Below are positions 10,057 through 19,689 of a stretch of DNA of 64,000 nucleotides, in pieces. The translations under genes were made by a program, and so were the position numbers. Each line of letters begins with the position of its first letter. The first letter of the stretch is position 1. The notes beneath the pieces were generated by a model that saw only the letters and a list, made by a program, of their open reading frames with translations, searched no databases and had not been told where the DNA came from. Origin of the DNA: Actinobacteria bacterium HGW-Actinobacteria-4 (GTDB taxonomy: Bacteria > Actinomycetota > Actinomycetes > Actinomycetales > Demequinaceae); NCBI GenBank assembly GCA_002841315.1, contig PHEW01000007.1:61835-125834 (forward strand), in the 5' to 3' direction.

Positions 10057-10111
10057 GGCTCATCCTTCATGTGTCGTGCGGCGGGCAGGCCGCCGGAGGC
10101 TAGCTACCGGT

Positions 10112-10195
10112 GACCTTGGCCCAGGCGTACGACCAAAAGTCTGATGTGGCATCGCTTCCTCGTGGTAACCCACTTGCGCCAGTCGCGATGGTTCA
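10112..10195 (-). promoter_or_regulatory. ZTP (ZMP/pfl motif) riboswitch upstream of glyA-folD
   Basis: Minus strand GAACCATCGCGACTGGCGCAAGTGGGTTACCACGAGGAAGCGATGCCACATCAGACTTTTGGTCGTACGCCTGGGCCAAGG contains the pfl-motif landmarks GACUGGCG, GUGGGuuACCACg-GGAAGCG and a 3' CGCCUGGGC, about 60 nt upstream of glyA. Confidence 0.85.
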
Positions 10196-10237
10196 CAGTC
10201 TAGCAAGGACCGAGTTGTCGATGCATCGAACGGCCAG

Positions 10238-11086
10238 TCACGCGTCCTGTGAGCCTGGGCCGCGTCCGTCACGGCTGGGGGCGGCGGCCTCGTCCGTCGC
10301 GCTCGCCAATGATTCGGTGACAGATTCTTCGAGGCCACGCGGGAGCCGCATCCCGTGCTCGCCGCCAATCCAGTCGCGGAACCGATCCCACCGCGCGATG
10401 TAATCGACCGAGAAGCGCGCCCGGGCCCGCTCAAGCCGTCCAGCGGAATAGAACCGACGCGCCCAGAACGACGTGGGCTTCGCGAGCCTTATCGCACCTA
10501 CCAAACCCAGGAGCGGGACCGCGAGTCCCACCAACCCCAGGTGGCGCTTGCCTTTGAGAAAACTGATCATGATGGGCCCTACATGGGCGAGCAGGATCGC
10601 GGCGGCTGTCCACGGGCCGCCGAACCTCTCAGCAACCGTCGCCGGCGAGATGTTCAATGCGAGCGCGGCGGCAACCGTCGCAGCAACCAAGATCGCATCA
10701 ATGGACTTGCGGCCCTCAGCGGTCCAGTAGACGTCTTCGAGGTGCAGCCACAACGCGAACTGGTCGAGTGCAAGCGCGGCGCCAATGCCAAAGAGCGCTG
10801 CGAGGATCTCGAACCATGGCGAACCGGGCGCGAACCGGAAGTGAACAAGACCCACGCCTAGCACCATCACGATGCCCCACACCTGGTGGTGCACGTGTAC
10901 GCCCCCAATGTGAATGTTGGCGAAGAAACTACTGACGGTCTGCTTGCCTGCGGCTGTGCGCAACTCGTGGGTGCGAATCCGGCGCGTCACGAACCGGGTG
11001 GCGGCGAAGGTCAGCAGGAACCCGGCGAGCAACCACAACGTGGCAGTTTGGCCACGTTCCAGCTCAATCTCGGGAAACCAGGTCAC
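10238..11086 (-). CDS. Conserved integral membrane protein
   Basis: MTWFPEIELERGQTATLWLLAGFLLTFAATRFVTRRIR...IHIGGVHVHHQVWGIVMVLGVGLVHF; multiple hydrophobic segments. Confidence 0.75.
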   Translation of the reverse strand: MTWFPEIELERGQTATLWLLAGFLLTFAATRFVTRRIRTHELRTAAGKQTVSSFFANIHIGGVHVHHQVWGIVMVLGVGLVHFRFAPGSPWFEILAALFGIGAALALDQFALWLHLEDVYWTAEGRKSIDAILVAATVAAALALNISPATVAERFGGPWTAAAILLAHVGPIMISFLKGKRHLGLVGLAVPLLGLVGAIRLAKPTSFWARRFYSAGRLERARARFSVDYIARWDRFRDWIGGEHGMRLPRGLEESVTESLASATDEAAAPSRDGRGPGSQDA

Positions 11087-11156
11087 ACTGCCTAGCGTTG
11101 CGCATTGCGCGAGCTAACGCCACCGGGCCACTGCTGGGTGAGGGCTGCGGGTGCGA

Positions 11157-11693
11157 CTAGTTGTCGCCACGCACCGCGACGTCGTCGGGCTCGTCGTCGC
11201 TGATCACTGCGCCGGCCTCGAGCACCTTGCGCAAGTATGCGTACGTGAGGTCTCCGGCCACCTGATCGAACTGGTGGACGTAACCCTCCTTGTTGTACAG
11301 AGCGATGTTGTGCTTCGAGTTCTGCCCGGTGAACACCCACACTTCCTTGGTGTTGTCCGGCAAGTACCCAAGAACAGCCATGAGCAGTTGGGTGCCAATC
11401 CCCTGGCCCTGCAGATCAGGGGCCACGGCGAGGCGGCCGATGGTCGCCTTGTCACCCTCGACGCCCACGCGGATCGAACCTACCAACCGGTGGCCCTGCC
11501 ACGCGCCGAGCGTCACGACGTCTTCGGACTGCAGGTCAACCACGAGTTCCTCGAGCGACTGGGTGAGCGCCGGGATGTTGGGGTCGTTGAAGATCTGGGC
11601 CTCGGTGACGAAGGCCGCGCGGCGCACCGTCAGTAGCTCCCCTGCGTGTGCCTCGTCAACAACATCGATGCGCACCTGTTCTGACTCGCTCAT
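11157..11693 (-). CDS. GNAT family N-acetyltransferase
   Basis: LVGSIRVGVEGDKATIGRLAVAPDLQGQGIGTQLLMAVLGYLPDNTKEVWVFTGQNSKHNIALYNKEGY. Confidence 0.88.
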   Translation of the reverse strand: MSESEQVRIDVVDEAHAGELLTVRRAAFVTEAQIFNDPNIPALTQSLEELVVDLQSEDVVTLGAWQGHRLVGSIRVGVEGDKATIGRLAVAPDLQGQGIGTQLLMAVLGYLPDNTKEVWVFTGQNSKHNIALYNKEGYVHQFDQVAGDLTYAYLRKVLEAGAVISDDEPDDVAVRGDN

Positions 11694-11740
11694 CCTCCTA
11701 TCGTGTCAGGTTTTCTGGCCAGGCCGACTAACCTGGGCAC

Positions 11741-12601
11741 GTGTCCACTAACTCTGATGCCACTGCCTGGGTGCTCAGCTTGTCGTGTCCCGACGGTCCA
11801 GGAATCGTTCACGCTGTATCCGGCATGCTGTCTGAGCACGGTGGGAATATCACGGAGAGTCAACAGTTCGGCGACCCTGATACGGGACTGTTCTTCATGC
11901 GCGTCGAGGTATCGAGCCCTGCCTCGCAGGCTGAGCTCGAGGCCGCGATCGAGCCCCTCGCGGGTCGGTTCTCGATGATCTGGAGTCTCGACGTCGCTGG
12001 CCGCAAGATGCGCACCATCGTGATGGTGTCGAAAGCCGAACACTGCGTCAACGACCTCCTGTTCCGCGAGCGCGCTGGCACTCTGCCCGTGGACATCGTC
12101 GCCGTCGTCGGCAATCACCAAACGCTCAAGCCGCTCGCCGAGTTCTACGGCAAGCCCTTCCATTTTGTCCCCGTCACGGCAGATACCAAGGGTGATGCTG
12201 AGGCGCAGCTGCTCGGCCTGGTCGAGACTCTCGACGCGGAACTCGTGGTGCTCGCTCGCTACATGCAGATTCTGTCGCCTGAACTCAGCACCGCGCTGCA
12301 CGGCCGGGCCATCAACATCCACCACTCGTTCTTGCCCTCATTCAAGGGTGCGCGTCCGTATTTTCAGGCCCACGATCGCGGGGTCAAGCTCATCGGAGCC
12401 ACGGCTCACTACGTCACGGCGGACCTCGACGAGGGGCCCATCATCGAGCAAGATGTGGACCGCGTGGACCACACCGCCACCCCCGAGACACTCACTGCGA
12501 TTGGCGCCGACGTCGAACGTCGCGCGCTCGCGCGGGCGGTCCGCTGGCACGCTGAACACCGGGTCTTGCTCGACGGTCACCGGACCATCGTCTTCAAGTA
12601 G
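11741..12601 (+). CDS. purU: Formyltetrahydrofolate deformylase
   Basis: N-terminal ACT domain (WVLSLSCPDGPGIVHAVSGML), NIHHSFLPSFKGARPYFQAHDRGVKLIGATAHYVTADLDEGPIIEQD. Confidence 0.95.
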   Translation: MSTNSDATAWVLSLSCPDGPGIVHAVSGMLSEHGGNITESQQFGDPDTGLFFMRVEVSSPASQAELEAAIEPLAGRFSMIWSLDVAGRKMRTIVMVSKAEHCVNDLLFRERAGTLPVDIVAVVGNHQTLKPLAEFYGKPFHFVPVTADTKGDAEAQLLGLVETLDAELVVLARYMQILSPELSTALHGRAINIHHSFLPSFKGARPYFQAHDRGVKLIGATAHYVTADLDEGPIIEQDVDRVDHTATPETLTAIGADVERRALARAVRWHAEHRVLLDGHRTIVFK

Positions 12602-12698
12602 CGGGACGCTCCGCCGCCGCGCAAGAGCACAGGTCACGATTTGGTGACAACCTGTAGATCCCTTCTCGCCCGCGCGCATGCCTTCCTAGCGTGGAAGG

Positions 12699-14543
12699 AT
12701 GACGACCGCACGCCTCACGGCCATCACTGCAGTCCTGGCGCTCCTCACCGCGTGCTCCGGGGACACCCCCGTGCCGCCCTCCACGCCCTCGGCACCGGTC
12801 ATCGAGGTGCCCGGCCCTGCAGTGCCTACGCAGGAGCGTGTAGCAGCCGTGCTTGCTCAGATGACACTCGCGGAGAAGATCGGGCAGATGACTCAGCTCG
12901 AAGAAGGGTCCATCGACGCCGGCGACGTCGCGCGCCTGAACCTCGGCAGCGTCTTGCATGGGGGCGGTACCGCCGGCGACGGAAGCCTCGAGACGTGGTC
13001 GAGCATCGTCCATGACCGGCAAAGGGAGGCTCTCACCGAGACTCGGCTGGGAATCCCCTTGCTGTACGGGGTGGACGCGGTCCACGGCTTTGGCGCGCTC
13101 CACGGCGCGACGGTGTTTCCTCACCAGATCGGGCTGGGCGCGGCCAATGACCCCGACCTCATGCAACGCATCGGCCGCGCAACTGCAATCGAGGTGGCAG
13201 CGACCGGCATCCGCTGGAACTTCAGCCCCGTGCTCGCTATCCCCGACGACGTCCGCTGGGGCCGCACGTACGAGGCGTACTCACAAGACCCCGCCAGGGT
13301 CAGCGAGCTGGGCACCGCGTACGTGACTGGTCTCCAAGGCGCGAACCTCACCGACGCCACCAGTGTTCTCGCCACCCCCAAGCACTTTGTGGGAGACGGG
13401 CAAGCCGCCTACGGCACGTCCACGCAACACATTTTCCGGCCGTACGTGATCGACCAGGGCGTTGCGCCCGTCAACCCGACCCAGTTGAGGGATGTCCTCC
13501 TGCCGCCGTATCAGGACGCCATCGATGCCGGCGCGCTGTCAGTCATGGCGACGTTCTCCTCGTGGGGCAGCACCAAGGTTCACTCGCAGCGGGAGCTCTT
13601 GACCACCACGCTGCGCGGCGACCTGGGCTTCACCGGGTTCGTGGTATCTGACTGGGCCGGGTGCGATCAGATTGACCCCGCAGACTTCGATGGTTCGATG
13701 GTCGCCTGCATCAACGCCGGTGTTGACATGGTCATGGTGCCTCACGACGGCGACCGCTTCCAGCAGGCGCTCACCGAGGCCGTGGACGGCGGCTCGCTAT
13801 CCATGGCCCGCGTAGATGAGGCCGTGAGTCGCATCCTGACCGTGAAGTTCGACATGGGCCTCTTCGAGGACCCCTACGGCGATGCGGCACTCGGCGCACC
13901 GGTGGGAACGGACGCCCACCGCGCCCTTGCCCGCGAAGCTGTCGTCAAGTCCCAAGTGCTCCTCAAGAACGACGGAGCACTTCCCCTGCCGTCCGCAGAC
14001 GCCACTATCGTGGTTGTTGGCAACGCGGCCCACGACATGGGCCGCCAGGCCGGCGGGTGGACCATGGACTGGCAGGGCGGCGAAGGTGACGTCATCCCCG
14101 GCACCACGATTGTCGAGGGGATCGAGGCGCGCGGCGGTGACCAGGTGCGGGTTGTCAGGGAGCTGCCAGCAAGCGGCACCGTAGACGTGTGTATTGCGGT
14201 AGTGGGCGAGGCGCCATATGCGGAAGGGGTGGGCGACTCGATGGATCTGGCGCTCCCCGGTATCGAGATCCTCGATACCTTCCGCGGACGCTGCGATTCC
14301 ACGGTGCTGGTCCTCGTCACCGGGCGCCCTGTGCTGGTCACCGACGCCATCGCGACGGCCGATGCCGTGGTCGCCTCGTGGCTTCCTGGTACCGCTGGTG
14401 AGGGGGTCGCGGACGTCTTGTTTGGTGACCGAGCCTTCTCCGGGACCCTACCCGTGAACTGGCCGCGGGATATCAGCCAGGTGCCCAGTACTCCGGACTC
14501 GCGTGACTACCTGTTTCCCCTTGGCTACGGCCTGACGCAGTGA
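12699..14543 (+). CDS. Glycoside hydrolase family 3 lipoprotein (beta-glucosidase-like)
   Basis: Lipobox LLTACSGD; LLYGVDAVHGFGALHGATVFPHQIGLGA; KHFVGDG; GFTGFVVSDWAGCDQI (GH3 nucleophile motif). Confidence 0.9.
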   Translation: MTTARLTAITAVLALLTACSGDTPVPPSTPSAPVIEVPGPAVPTQERVAAVLAQMTLAEKIGQMTQLEEGSIDAGDVARLNLGSVLHGGGTAGDGSLETWSSIVHDRQREALTETRLGIPLLYGVDAVHGFGALHGATVFPHQIGLGAANDPDLMQRIGRATAIEVAATGIRWNFSPVLAIPDDVRWGRTYEAYSQDPARVSELGTAYVTGLQGANLTDATSVLATPKHFVGDGQAAYGTSTQHIFRPYVIDQGVAPVNPTQLRDVLLPPYQDAIDAGALSVMATFSSWGSTKVHSQRELLTTTLRGDLGFTGFVVSDWAGCDQIDPADFDGSMVACINAGVDMVMVPHDGDRFQQALTEAVDGGSLSMARVDEAVSRILTVKFDMGLFEDPYGDAALGAPVGTDAHRALAREAVVKSQVLLKNDGALPLPSADATIVVVGNAAHDMGRQAGGWTMDWQGGEGDVIPGTTIVEGIEARGGDQVRVVRELPASGTVDVCIAVVGEAPYAEGVGDSMDLALPGIEILDTFRGRCDSTVLVLVTGRPVLVTDAIATADAVVASWLPGTAGEGVADVLFGDRAFSGTLPVNWPRDISQVPSTPDSRDYLFPLGYGLTQ

Positions 14544-14562
14544 CGCGTTGGAGGCGGCTTGC

Positions 14563-15726
14563 CTACAAGCCCTGCAGCACGCCGCGCGCCACCACCGCCG
14601 TCACCGCGAGGTTGGGGTCCAACACCACGAGGTTCGCCGGTGCGCCTTCACGCAACACATGATCCGCTCTGTCCCTTCCCATGACGCACGCGGGAGTTGT
14701 CGTCAGCGCGGCGATCGCGTCGGTGAGTGGCACGCCCGCGCCGGTGACAACACGTAGCGCCTGGTCTTGCGTGAGAACCGAACCCGCAAGCGTGTCTGTT
14801 CCCACGACCACCACGCGGCCGCCACGCACGGAGACTGTCAGATCTCCCAGGGTGTACTGGCCCTCGTCAGAGCCCGCTGCGGACATGGCGTCCGTGATCA
14901 GCGCGATGCGCCCGGGAGCCATGCGGAAGGCAAATGCGAGCAGCCTGGGGTCTACGTGTACTCCGTCGGCAATGAGCTCGAGCGTGACGCGTGGGTCTGC
15001 GAATGCGGCCACCAGTGGCCCAGGCGCGCGGGATTCAATGGGGTTGATGGCATTGAACGCGTGTGTCACCAGCGTGGCACCGCGGTCAAAGGCACGCTGC
15101 GCAGTGTCGTGATCGGCCGAAGTGTGACCAACCGCGACTACCACCCCAGCATCGACAAACCGCTCGATGGCCTCGTCCGCGCCGGGAAGCTCGGGAGCGA
15201 TCGTAATCTGCCTCAGTACACCCGCTCCGGCCTCGAGGAGGCGCGACACGACATCACTCGTTGGATGACATAGGTGTTGAGGGGCATGCGCACCCTTGCG
15301 GGCCGGCGCCAAGAAAGGGCCTTCGAGGTGCGCGCCCCAGAGGTGGGGGTGGTGGTCCATCGCCGCACGCAAGTCCCGCAACTGCTGTTCCAGAACGGGG
15401 ATCGGGTTCGTGACTAGGGAGGCAACCGCATACGCGGTGCCGTGCGCACGGTGCGCGGCAAGGGCTGCGACGGTTTGCTCCGCGTCGATCCCAAAGCTTG
15501 CGCCGCCGCCGCCGTGGCCATGGATGTCGACAAACCCGGGAGCGACGATGCCGCCACGAGCATCCACCACCGCTCCTGGGTCACCGGGGAGCGCGCGCCA
15601 CCCGTCACCGTTTCCCAGGGAAGCGATAACGCCGTCGCGAACCTCAAGCCATCCGTCGCGGCGCTCTCCATTGGCGTCCACGAGCGTGCCGCCGTGAAGG
15701 ACAACGGTGCGAGCGTTGCTGACCAT
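14563..15726 (-). CDS. nagA: N-acetylglucosamine-6-phosphate deacetylase
   Basis: GGIVAPGFVDIHGHGGGGASFG...LWGAHLEGPFLAPARKGAH...VAVGHTSADHD...THAFNAI...LITDAMSAAG. Confidence 0.92.
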   Translation of the reverse strand: MVSNARTVVLHGGTLVDANGERRDGWLEVRDGVIASLGNGDGWRALPGDPGAVVDARGGIVAPGFVDIHGHGGGGASFGIDAEQTVAALAAHRAHGTAYAVASLVTNPIPVLEQQLRDLRAAMDHHPHLWGAHLEGPFLAPARKGAHAPQHLCHPTSDVVSRLLEAGAGVLRQITIAPELPGADEAIERFVDAGVVVAVGHTSADHDTAQRAFDRGATLVTHAFNAINPIESRAPGPLVAAFADPRVTLELIADGVHVDPRLLAFAFRMAPGRIALITDAMSAAGSDEGQYTLGDLTVSVRGGRVVVVGTDTLAGSVLTQDQALRVVTGAGVPLTDAIAALTTTPACVMGRDRADHVLREGAPANLVVLDPNLAVTAVVARGVLQGL

Positions 15727-15731
15727 GACCC

Positions 15732-16514
15732 CTAGATTCCCTGCCACGCGGGCTTGTTAAGCTGAGCCCAGGCGTAATAGTCGCGCTCGCGAAGTTCGCT
15801 CGCCGCCGCGTGATCGACCACCACGGTGACATGATGATGCAACTGGATGGCCGATCCCGGCATACTGGCCGTCACGGGCCCTTCCACTGACGCAGCGAGC
15901 GCCGCTGCCTTGCTCTCGCCAAAGGCAAGCAGGATGAGGTGCCGTGCACGCAGAATCGTGCCGAGCCCCTGGGTGACCGAGTGAATCGGCACGTCATCCA
16001 CCGAATCGAAGAAGCGGGCGTTGTCGCGCCGCGTCTGCTCCGTAAGGGTCTTCACACGGGTGAGCGATCCAAAGCTCGAGCCCGGTTCATTGAAGGCAAT
16101 GTGACCGCCGGTACCGATGCCCAGAATCTGCACATCGACGCCGCCACTGTCGACAATTCGCTGTTCGAAACGCTCACCCGCGGTTTCGATCTGCGCTGGA
16201 TCACCGTCCGGAACATGAACCTTGGCCGGATCAAGGCCGAGCGGCTCCACTACCTCACGAGTCACGACGCTGCGATAGCTCTGGGGGTGAGCTTGGGGCA
16301 AGCCCACATACTCGTCGAGCGCGAGCGCCGTCACTGACGACAGGTCCAGGCCTTGGTTCGCCAGATCCGCGAGCGCGGCGTAGACCGGCAACGGCGTGGA
16401 ACCGGTGGCGACACCAAGGACCAGCGCCGGCTGTTGCTCAAGCCGCGCCGCGATGTGGCGAGCCACCAGCGACCCAGCCGCCTCGGCATCGTCCACCACG
16501 ACAACTTCAGCCAT
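15732..16514 (-). CDS. nagB: Glucosamine-6-phosphate deaminase
   Basis: LVLGVATGSTPLPVYAALADL...ALDEYVGLPQAHPQSYRSVV...LGIGTGGHIAFNEPGSSF. Confidence 0.95.
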   Translation of the reverse strand: MAEVVVVDDAEAAGSLVARHIAARLEQQPALVLGVATGSTPLPVYAALADLANQGLDLSSVTALALDEYVGLPQAHPQSYRSVVTREVVEPLGLDPAKVHVPDGDPAQIETAGERFEQRIVDSGGVDVQILGIGTGGHIAFNEPGSSFGSLTRVKTLTEQTRRDNARFFDSVDDVPIHSVTQGLGTILRARHLILLAFGESKAAALAASVEGPVTASMPGSAIQLHHHVTVVVDHAAASELRERDYYAWAQLNKPAWQGI

Positions 16515-17400
16515 GCCCGGCGCCCCTCATCGCGGCACCAATCGCGGCCACGGGCTGGTCGGTGTCGAGAATGCGTACTCGCTGGTCCAGCTGGACTGAA
16601 CGCAGGAATGGGCTGTGGGAAGCCCACTCGTTCAAGACGTCACAGGTGCCCGCGAGGAGAGTGTCGCCAAGCGCGGCAAGCCCGCCGCCGATCACCACTT
16701 CTTCCACGTCTACAGTCAACACGAGCATGCGCACCGCTGCCGCAACACCCTGGTAAAGGCGGTCCAGAATCTCTGCCGCGACGGGGTCGCGATCTGCGGC
16801 AGCGAGGATGTCGCTGACCGCGGTCCCCGGCTTTCCCCACTGGCGAAGGATGCCGCTTCCCGACGCGTACGTCTCAAGGTTGCCGCGCAGTCCGTCGCCG
16901 TCCTCAGGGCCGTACGGGTTGACGGATATGTGCCCAATCTCGCCTGCGGCACCACGTGCACCGCGCCAAACCTTGCCGTTGACGATGATGCCCGCCGCAA
17001 GCCCTGTCCCGAGGTTGAGGTACGCGAGCGACAGTCCCCCATCGCCAGCAAGGGTCCACGCCCCAACCGCGGCACAGTTGACGTCGTTGTCCACCGCGGG
17101 AGTGACGCCCCACGCGTCGTGCAACGCGCTCGCCAGTCCAAGGCGCTCGATTCCAAGGTTCACGGCATGGCGCACCTCGCCATCGCTGATGGCCCCCGGA
17201 ATGCCCACTCCGATGGACTGCGCGTCACGCGGGTCGATGGCCGCCTCGCTACACAGGCGATCGACAGCCGCGAGGGTGGTCGCCAACACGGCCTCAGGGC
17301 CGTAGCCCGTGGCAGTGCGATAGCGGTGCAGGACCGCCCCCGACGCCTCCGTCACGACCACGTCGGTCTTGGTCCCACCAATGTCGATTCCCAGATGCAC
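16507..17400 (-). CDS. nagK: ROK family sugar kinase (probable N-acetylglucosamine kinase)
   Basis: MHLGIDIGGTKTDVVV...VDNDVNCAAVGAW...LNLGTGLAAGIIVNGKVWRGARGAAGEIGHISV. Substrate inferred from the operon. Confidence 0.85.
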   Translation of the reverse strand: MHLGIDIGGTKTDVVVTEASGAVLHRYRTATGYGPEAVLATTLAAVDRLCSEAAIDPRDAQSIGVGIPGAISDGEVRHAVNLGIERLGLASALHDAWGVTPAVDNDVNCAAVGAWTLAGDGGLSLAYLNLGTGLAAGIIVNGKVWRGARGAAGEIGHISVNPYGPEDGDGLRGNLETYASGSGILRQWGKPGTAVSDILAAADRDPVAAEILDRLYQGVAAAVRMLVLTVDVEEVVIGGGLAALGDTLLAGTCDVLNEWASHSPFLRSVQLDQRVRILDTDQPVAAIGAAMRGAGHG

Positions 17401-17404
17401 GGTC

Positions 17405-18856
17405 TTATCCGATCAGCCCAAGTAGTGCGTCTCCCGCGAGCTTGGAGGCTCCGAAGGTCGCGATATCAGCGTAGGTGTACGTGGGATCTGGCCACCCCAT
17501 GTCGACCACCACCACGTCGCCGTCGGCCCGGAGCGCGTCGATTGCCGCGCGCGCCCACGGGTGACGGTGGTTGTCCTTACCCACCACCACGGGCAGGGAC
17601 CCCTCTGGCACCGCGTCGCGCAAAACGGAAGGGTCATCTCCCAGGCCGATACTCGCTAACGGGATGACACCCTCCTCGGTGAAGGGGCCCCAGGGTGAGA
17701 CGCCCACGGCCATGTTCGCTACGGGATCCAGGCGCAACCACGCTAGCGGAACGTCCTGGCGCGATTGTTGGAGAAGGTCCTGAGCGGCGCTCGCCACGTA
17801 GAAGGCTGACGCGACACGATCGGCGGTCAGTCCTGGCGTCACGCCGCTTGCGAAGCCATCCGGCACTGGCTTGGACGCCCGGGCGACGGCCAGTGCCGCT
17901 CCCAACTCGGACGTGCGCGCGATTGCCGCGTTGATGCGAGGCGTCGGAAGCTTAGGCCCGCCGGCGGCCTGCGTGATCGCTTCCGCGATCTCCATGACCT
18001 GGGCGTCCGAGTTGTCAGTGCCAATGCACAACAGGTCGCATCCTGCGCCTAGCGCGAGCGCTGCCGCTTGAGGGATGCCTCGGTTTCCGGAGGCGCCCGC
18101 CATGTCCAGGGCATCGGAGACGATTACCCCTTCGAAACCGAGCTCGCCACGCAGGAGCCCCTCGAGAATCGGCCGCGACAGCGTTGCAGGGTACTTGGCG
18201 TCCAGGCTCGGCACCATGATGTGCGAGGTCATGACGGTACGGGTGCCCGAGGCTATGGCCGCACGGAACGGTGCAAGTTCGCGTGCATGGAGTTGCTCGA
18301 TGCTGACATCGATGACGGGCAGGGCGTGATGGGAGTCCTGAGCCGTGTCTCCGTGTCCAGGGAAGTGCTTGGCGCATGCGGCGACACCTGTGCTCTGGAT
18401 GCCCCGCGTCCATGCGGCCGCCTGGGCTGCAACGGCGTAGGCGTCGGCCCCAAAGCTGCGGACCCCAATCACGGGGTTGTGCGGATTCGAGTTCACGTCG
18501 ACGTCGGGAGCAAGCGCAAGCCCCACCCCAACATTGCGGAGTTCCCACCCGACCTGCTCGCCGATGCCGGAGGTTAGTTGAGCATCGGCGAGCCGGCCGA
18601 GGACCGCGTTCCCGGGGAATGGAGAGCCGCGGTGCTGGAAAAGCCTCGTGACGTCGCCGCCTTCCTCGTCCATCGAGATGACGGCGTGGGGGTTGGCTGC
18701 ATAGATGGCGTCAGTGAGACTGCGGAGTTGTTCGATGGACTCGACGTTCTCTGCGAACAGGCACACGCCTGCCATCCCCTGCTGAAGGCGCAGCTCCACC
18801 CAGTCGGGCAGCGTGCGGCCCACAAAGCCAGGCATCACAACGGCGAGTGGGTTCAT
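17405..18856 (-). CDS. nagZ: GH3 beta-N-acetylhexosaminidase (NagZ-like)
   Basis: ISMDEEGGDVTRL; CAKHFPGHGDTAQDSHHALP; GVIVSDALDMAG. Confidence 0.88.
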   Translation of the reverse strand: MNPLAVVMPGFVGRTLPDWVELRLQQGMAGVCLFAENVESIEQLRSLTDAIYAANPHAVISMDEEGGDVTRLFQHRGSPFPGNAVLGRLADAQLTSGIGEQVGWELRNVGVGLALAPDVDVNSNPHNPVIGVRSFGADAYAVAAQAAAWTRGIQSTGVAACAKHFPGHGDTAQDSHHALPVIDVSIEQLHARELAPFRAAIASGTRTVMTSHIMVPSLDAKYPATLSRPILEGLLRGELGFEGVIVSDALDMAGASGNRGIPQAAALALGAGCDLLCIGTDNSDAQVMEIAEAITQAAGGPKLPTPRINAAIARTSELGAALAVARASKPVPDGFASGVTPGLTADRVASAFYVASAAQDLLQQSRQDVPLAWLRLDPVANMAVGVSPWGPFTEEGVIPLASIGLGDDPSVLRDAVPEGSLPVVVGKDNHRHPWARAAIDALRADGDVVVVDMGWPDPTYTYADIATFGASKLAGDALLGLIG

Positions 18857-19689
18857 CCCTTGACCGCCCCGCTGACCAGACCCGCAGTCATGCGGCCCTG
18901 AACGATGAGGAAGAAGATGATTACTGGCACGGCGACCAGGGTCGATGCCGCCATGACCTCACCCCAATCCGTCTCGCGGGTTGCCGAGGCCTGAACGAAG
19001 CCGCGGAGCCACAGGGGCAGCGTCCGTGAGCTTTCCTCTGGCAAGAGAATCAACGCCACGGTGAACTCATTCCATGCCTGCAAGAAAGCGTAGACCCCCG
19101 ACGCCACGAGCCCAGGGGCGAGCAACGGGAATGTGATACGCATGAAGGCTTGCACCCGGCTGAGCCCGTCAACCATGGCGGCCTCTTCGAGTTCGGCGGG
19201 GATGCCGGCGACGAACCCACGTAGCATCCACACCGTGAAGGGCACCACGGCCGCGATATAGATGATGCTCACACCAATGATCGAGTTGAGCAGGCCCAGT
19301 GACGTCATCATCTTGTATTGAGCGATGAAGAGCGCCTCCGCTGGAAGCATCTGGATGAGCAGCACGGCGATCAGGAACGACTTGCGTCCCTTGAACCTGA
19401 AGCGCGAGATCGCAAGCGCTCCCAGGAACGCGAACACCAGGCAGAAGAACACCACGATGAGGGTGATCGAGATGCTCATGCCAAGCGCACTCGCGAAGCT
19501 TCCGTCTGAGATCGCGGAACGGAAGTTGCGGAACGACCCACCGAAGGGCACAAAGGTGGGAGTGAAGGACTGAAGCGTGCGGTTGGGGAGCATCGCCGAG
19601 TTCAGCATCCAGTAGACCGGGAAGACCCAGATCAGTGCGAGCGTGATCGCGACCAAATTGAGAGTGTGTCGTTGCAGACCGGTTTTCAC
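18853..19689 (-). CDS. Carbohydrate ABC transporter permease
   Basis: GTG start in a 4-nt GTGA overlap with the upstream permease; MalG-type EAA region (ELEEAAMVDGLSRVQAFMRITFPLLAPGL). Confidence 0.9.
   Translation of the reverse strand: MKTGLQRHTLNLVAITLALIWVFPVYWMLNSAMLPNRTLQSFTPTFVPFGGSFRNFRSAISDGSFASALGMSISITLIVVFFCLVFAFLGALAISRFRFKGRKSFLIAVLLIQMLPAEALFIAQYKMMTSLGLLNSIIGVSIIYIAAVVPFTVWMLRGFVAGIPAELEEAAMVDGLSRVQAFMRITFPLLAPGLVASGVYAFLQAWNEFTVALILLPEESSRTLPLWLRGFVQASATRETDWGEVMAASTLVAVPVIIFFLIVQGRMTAGLVSGAVKG

Noticed and set aside
10060-10434. 124-aa ORF upstream of glyA
   Set aside because: It overlaps the ZTP riboswitch and the end of the upstream gene; no coding signal of its own.
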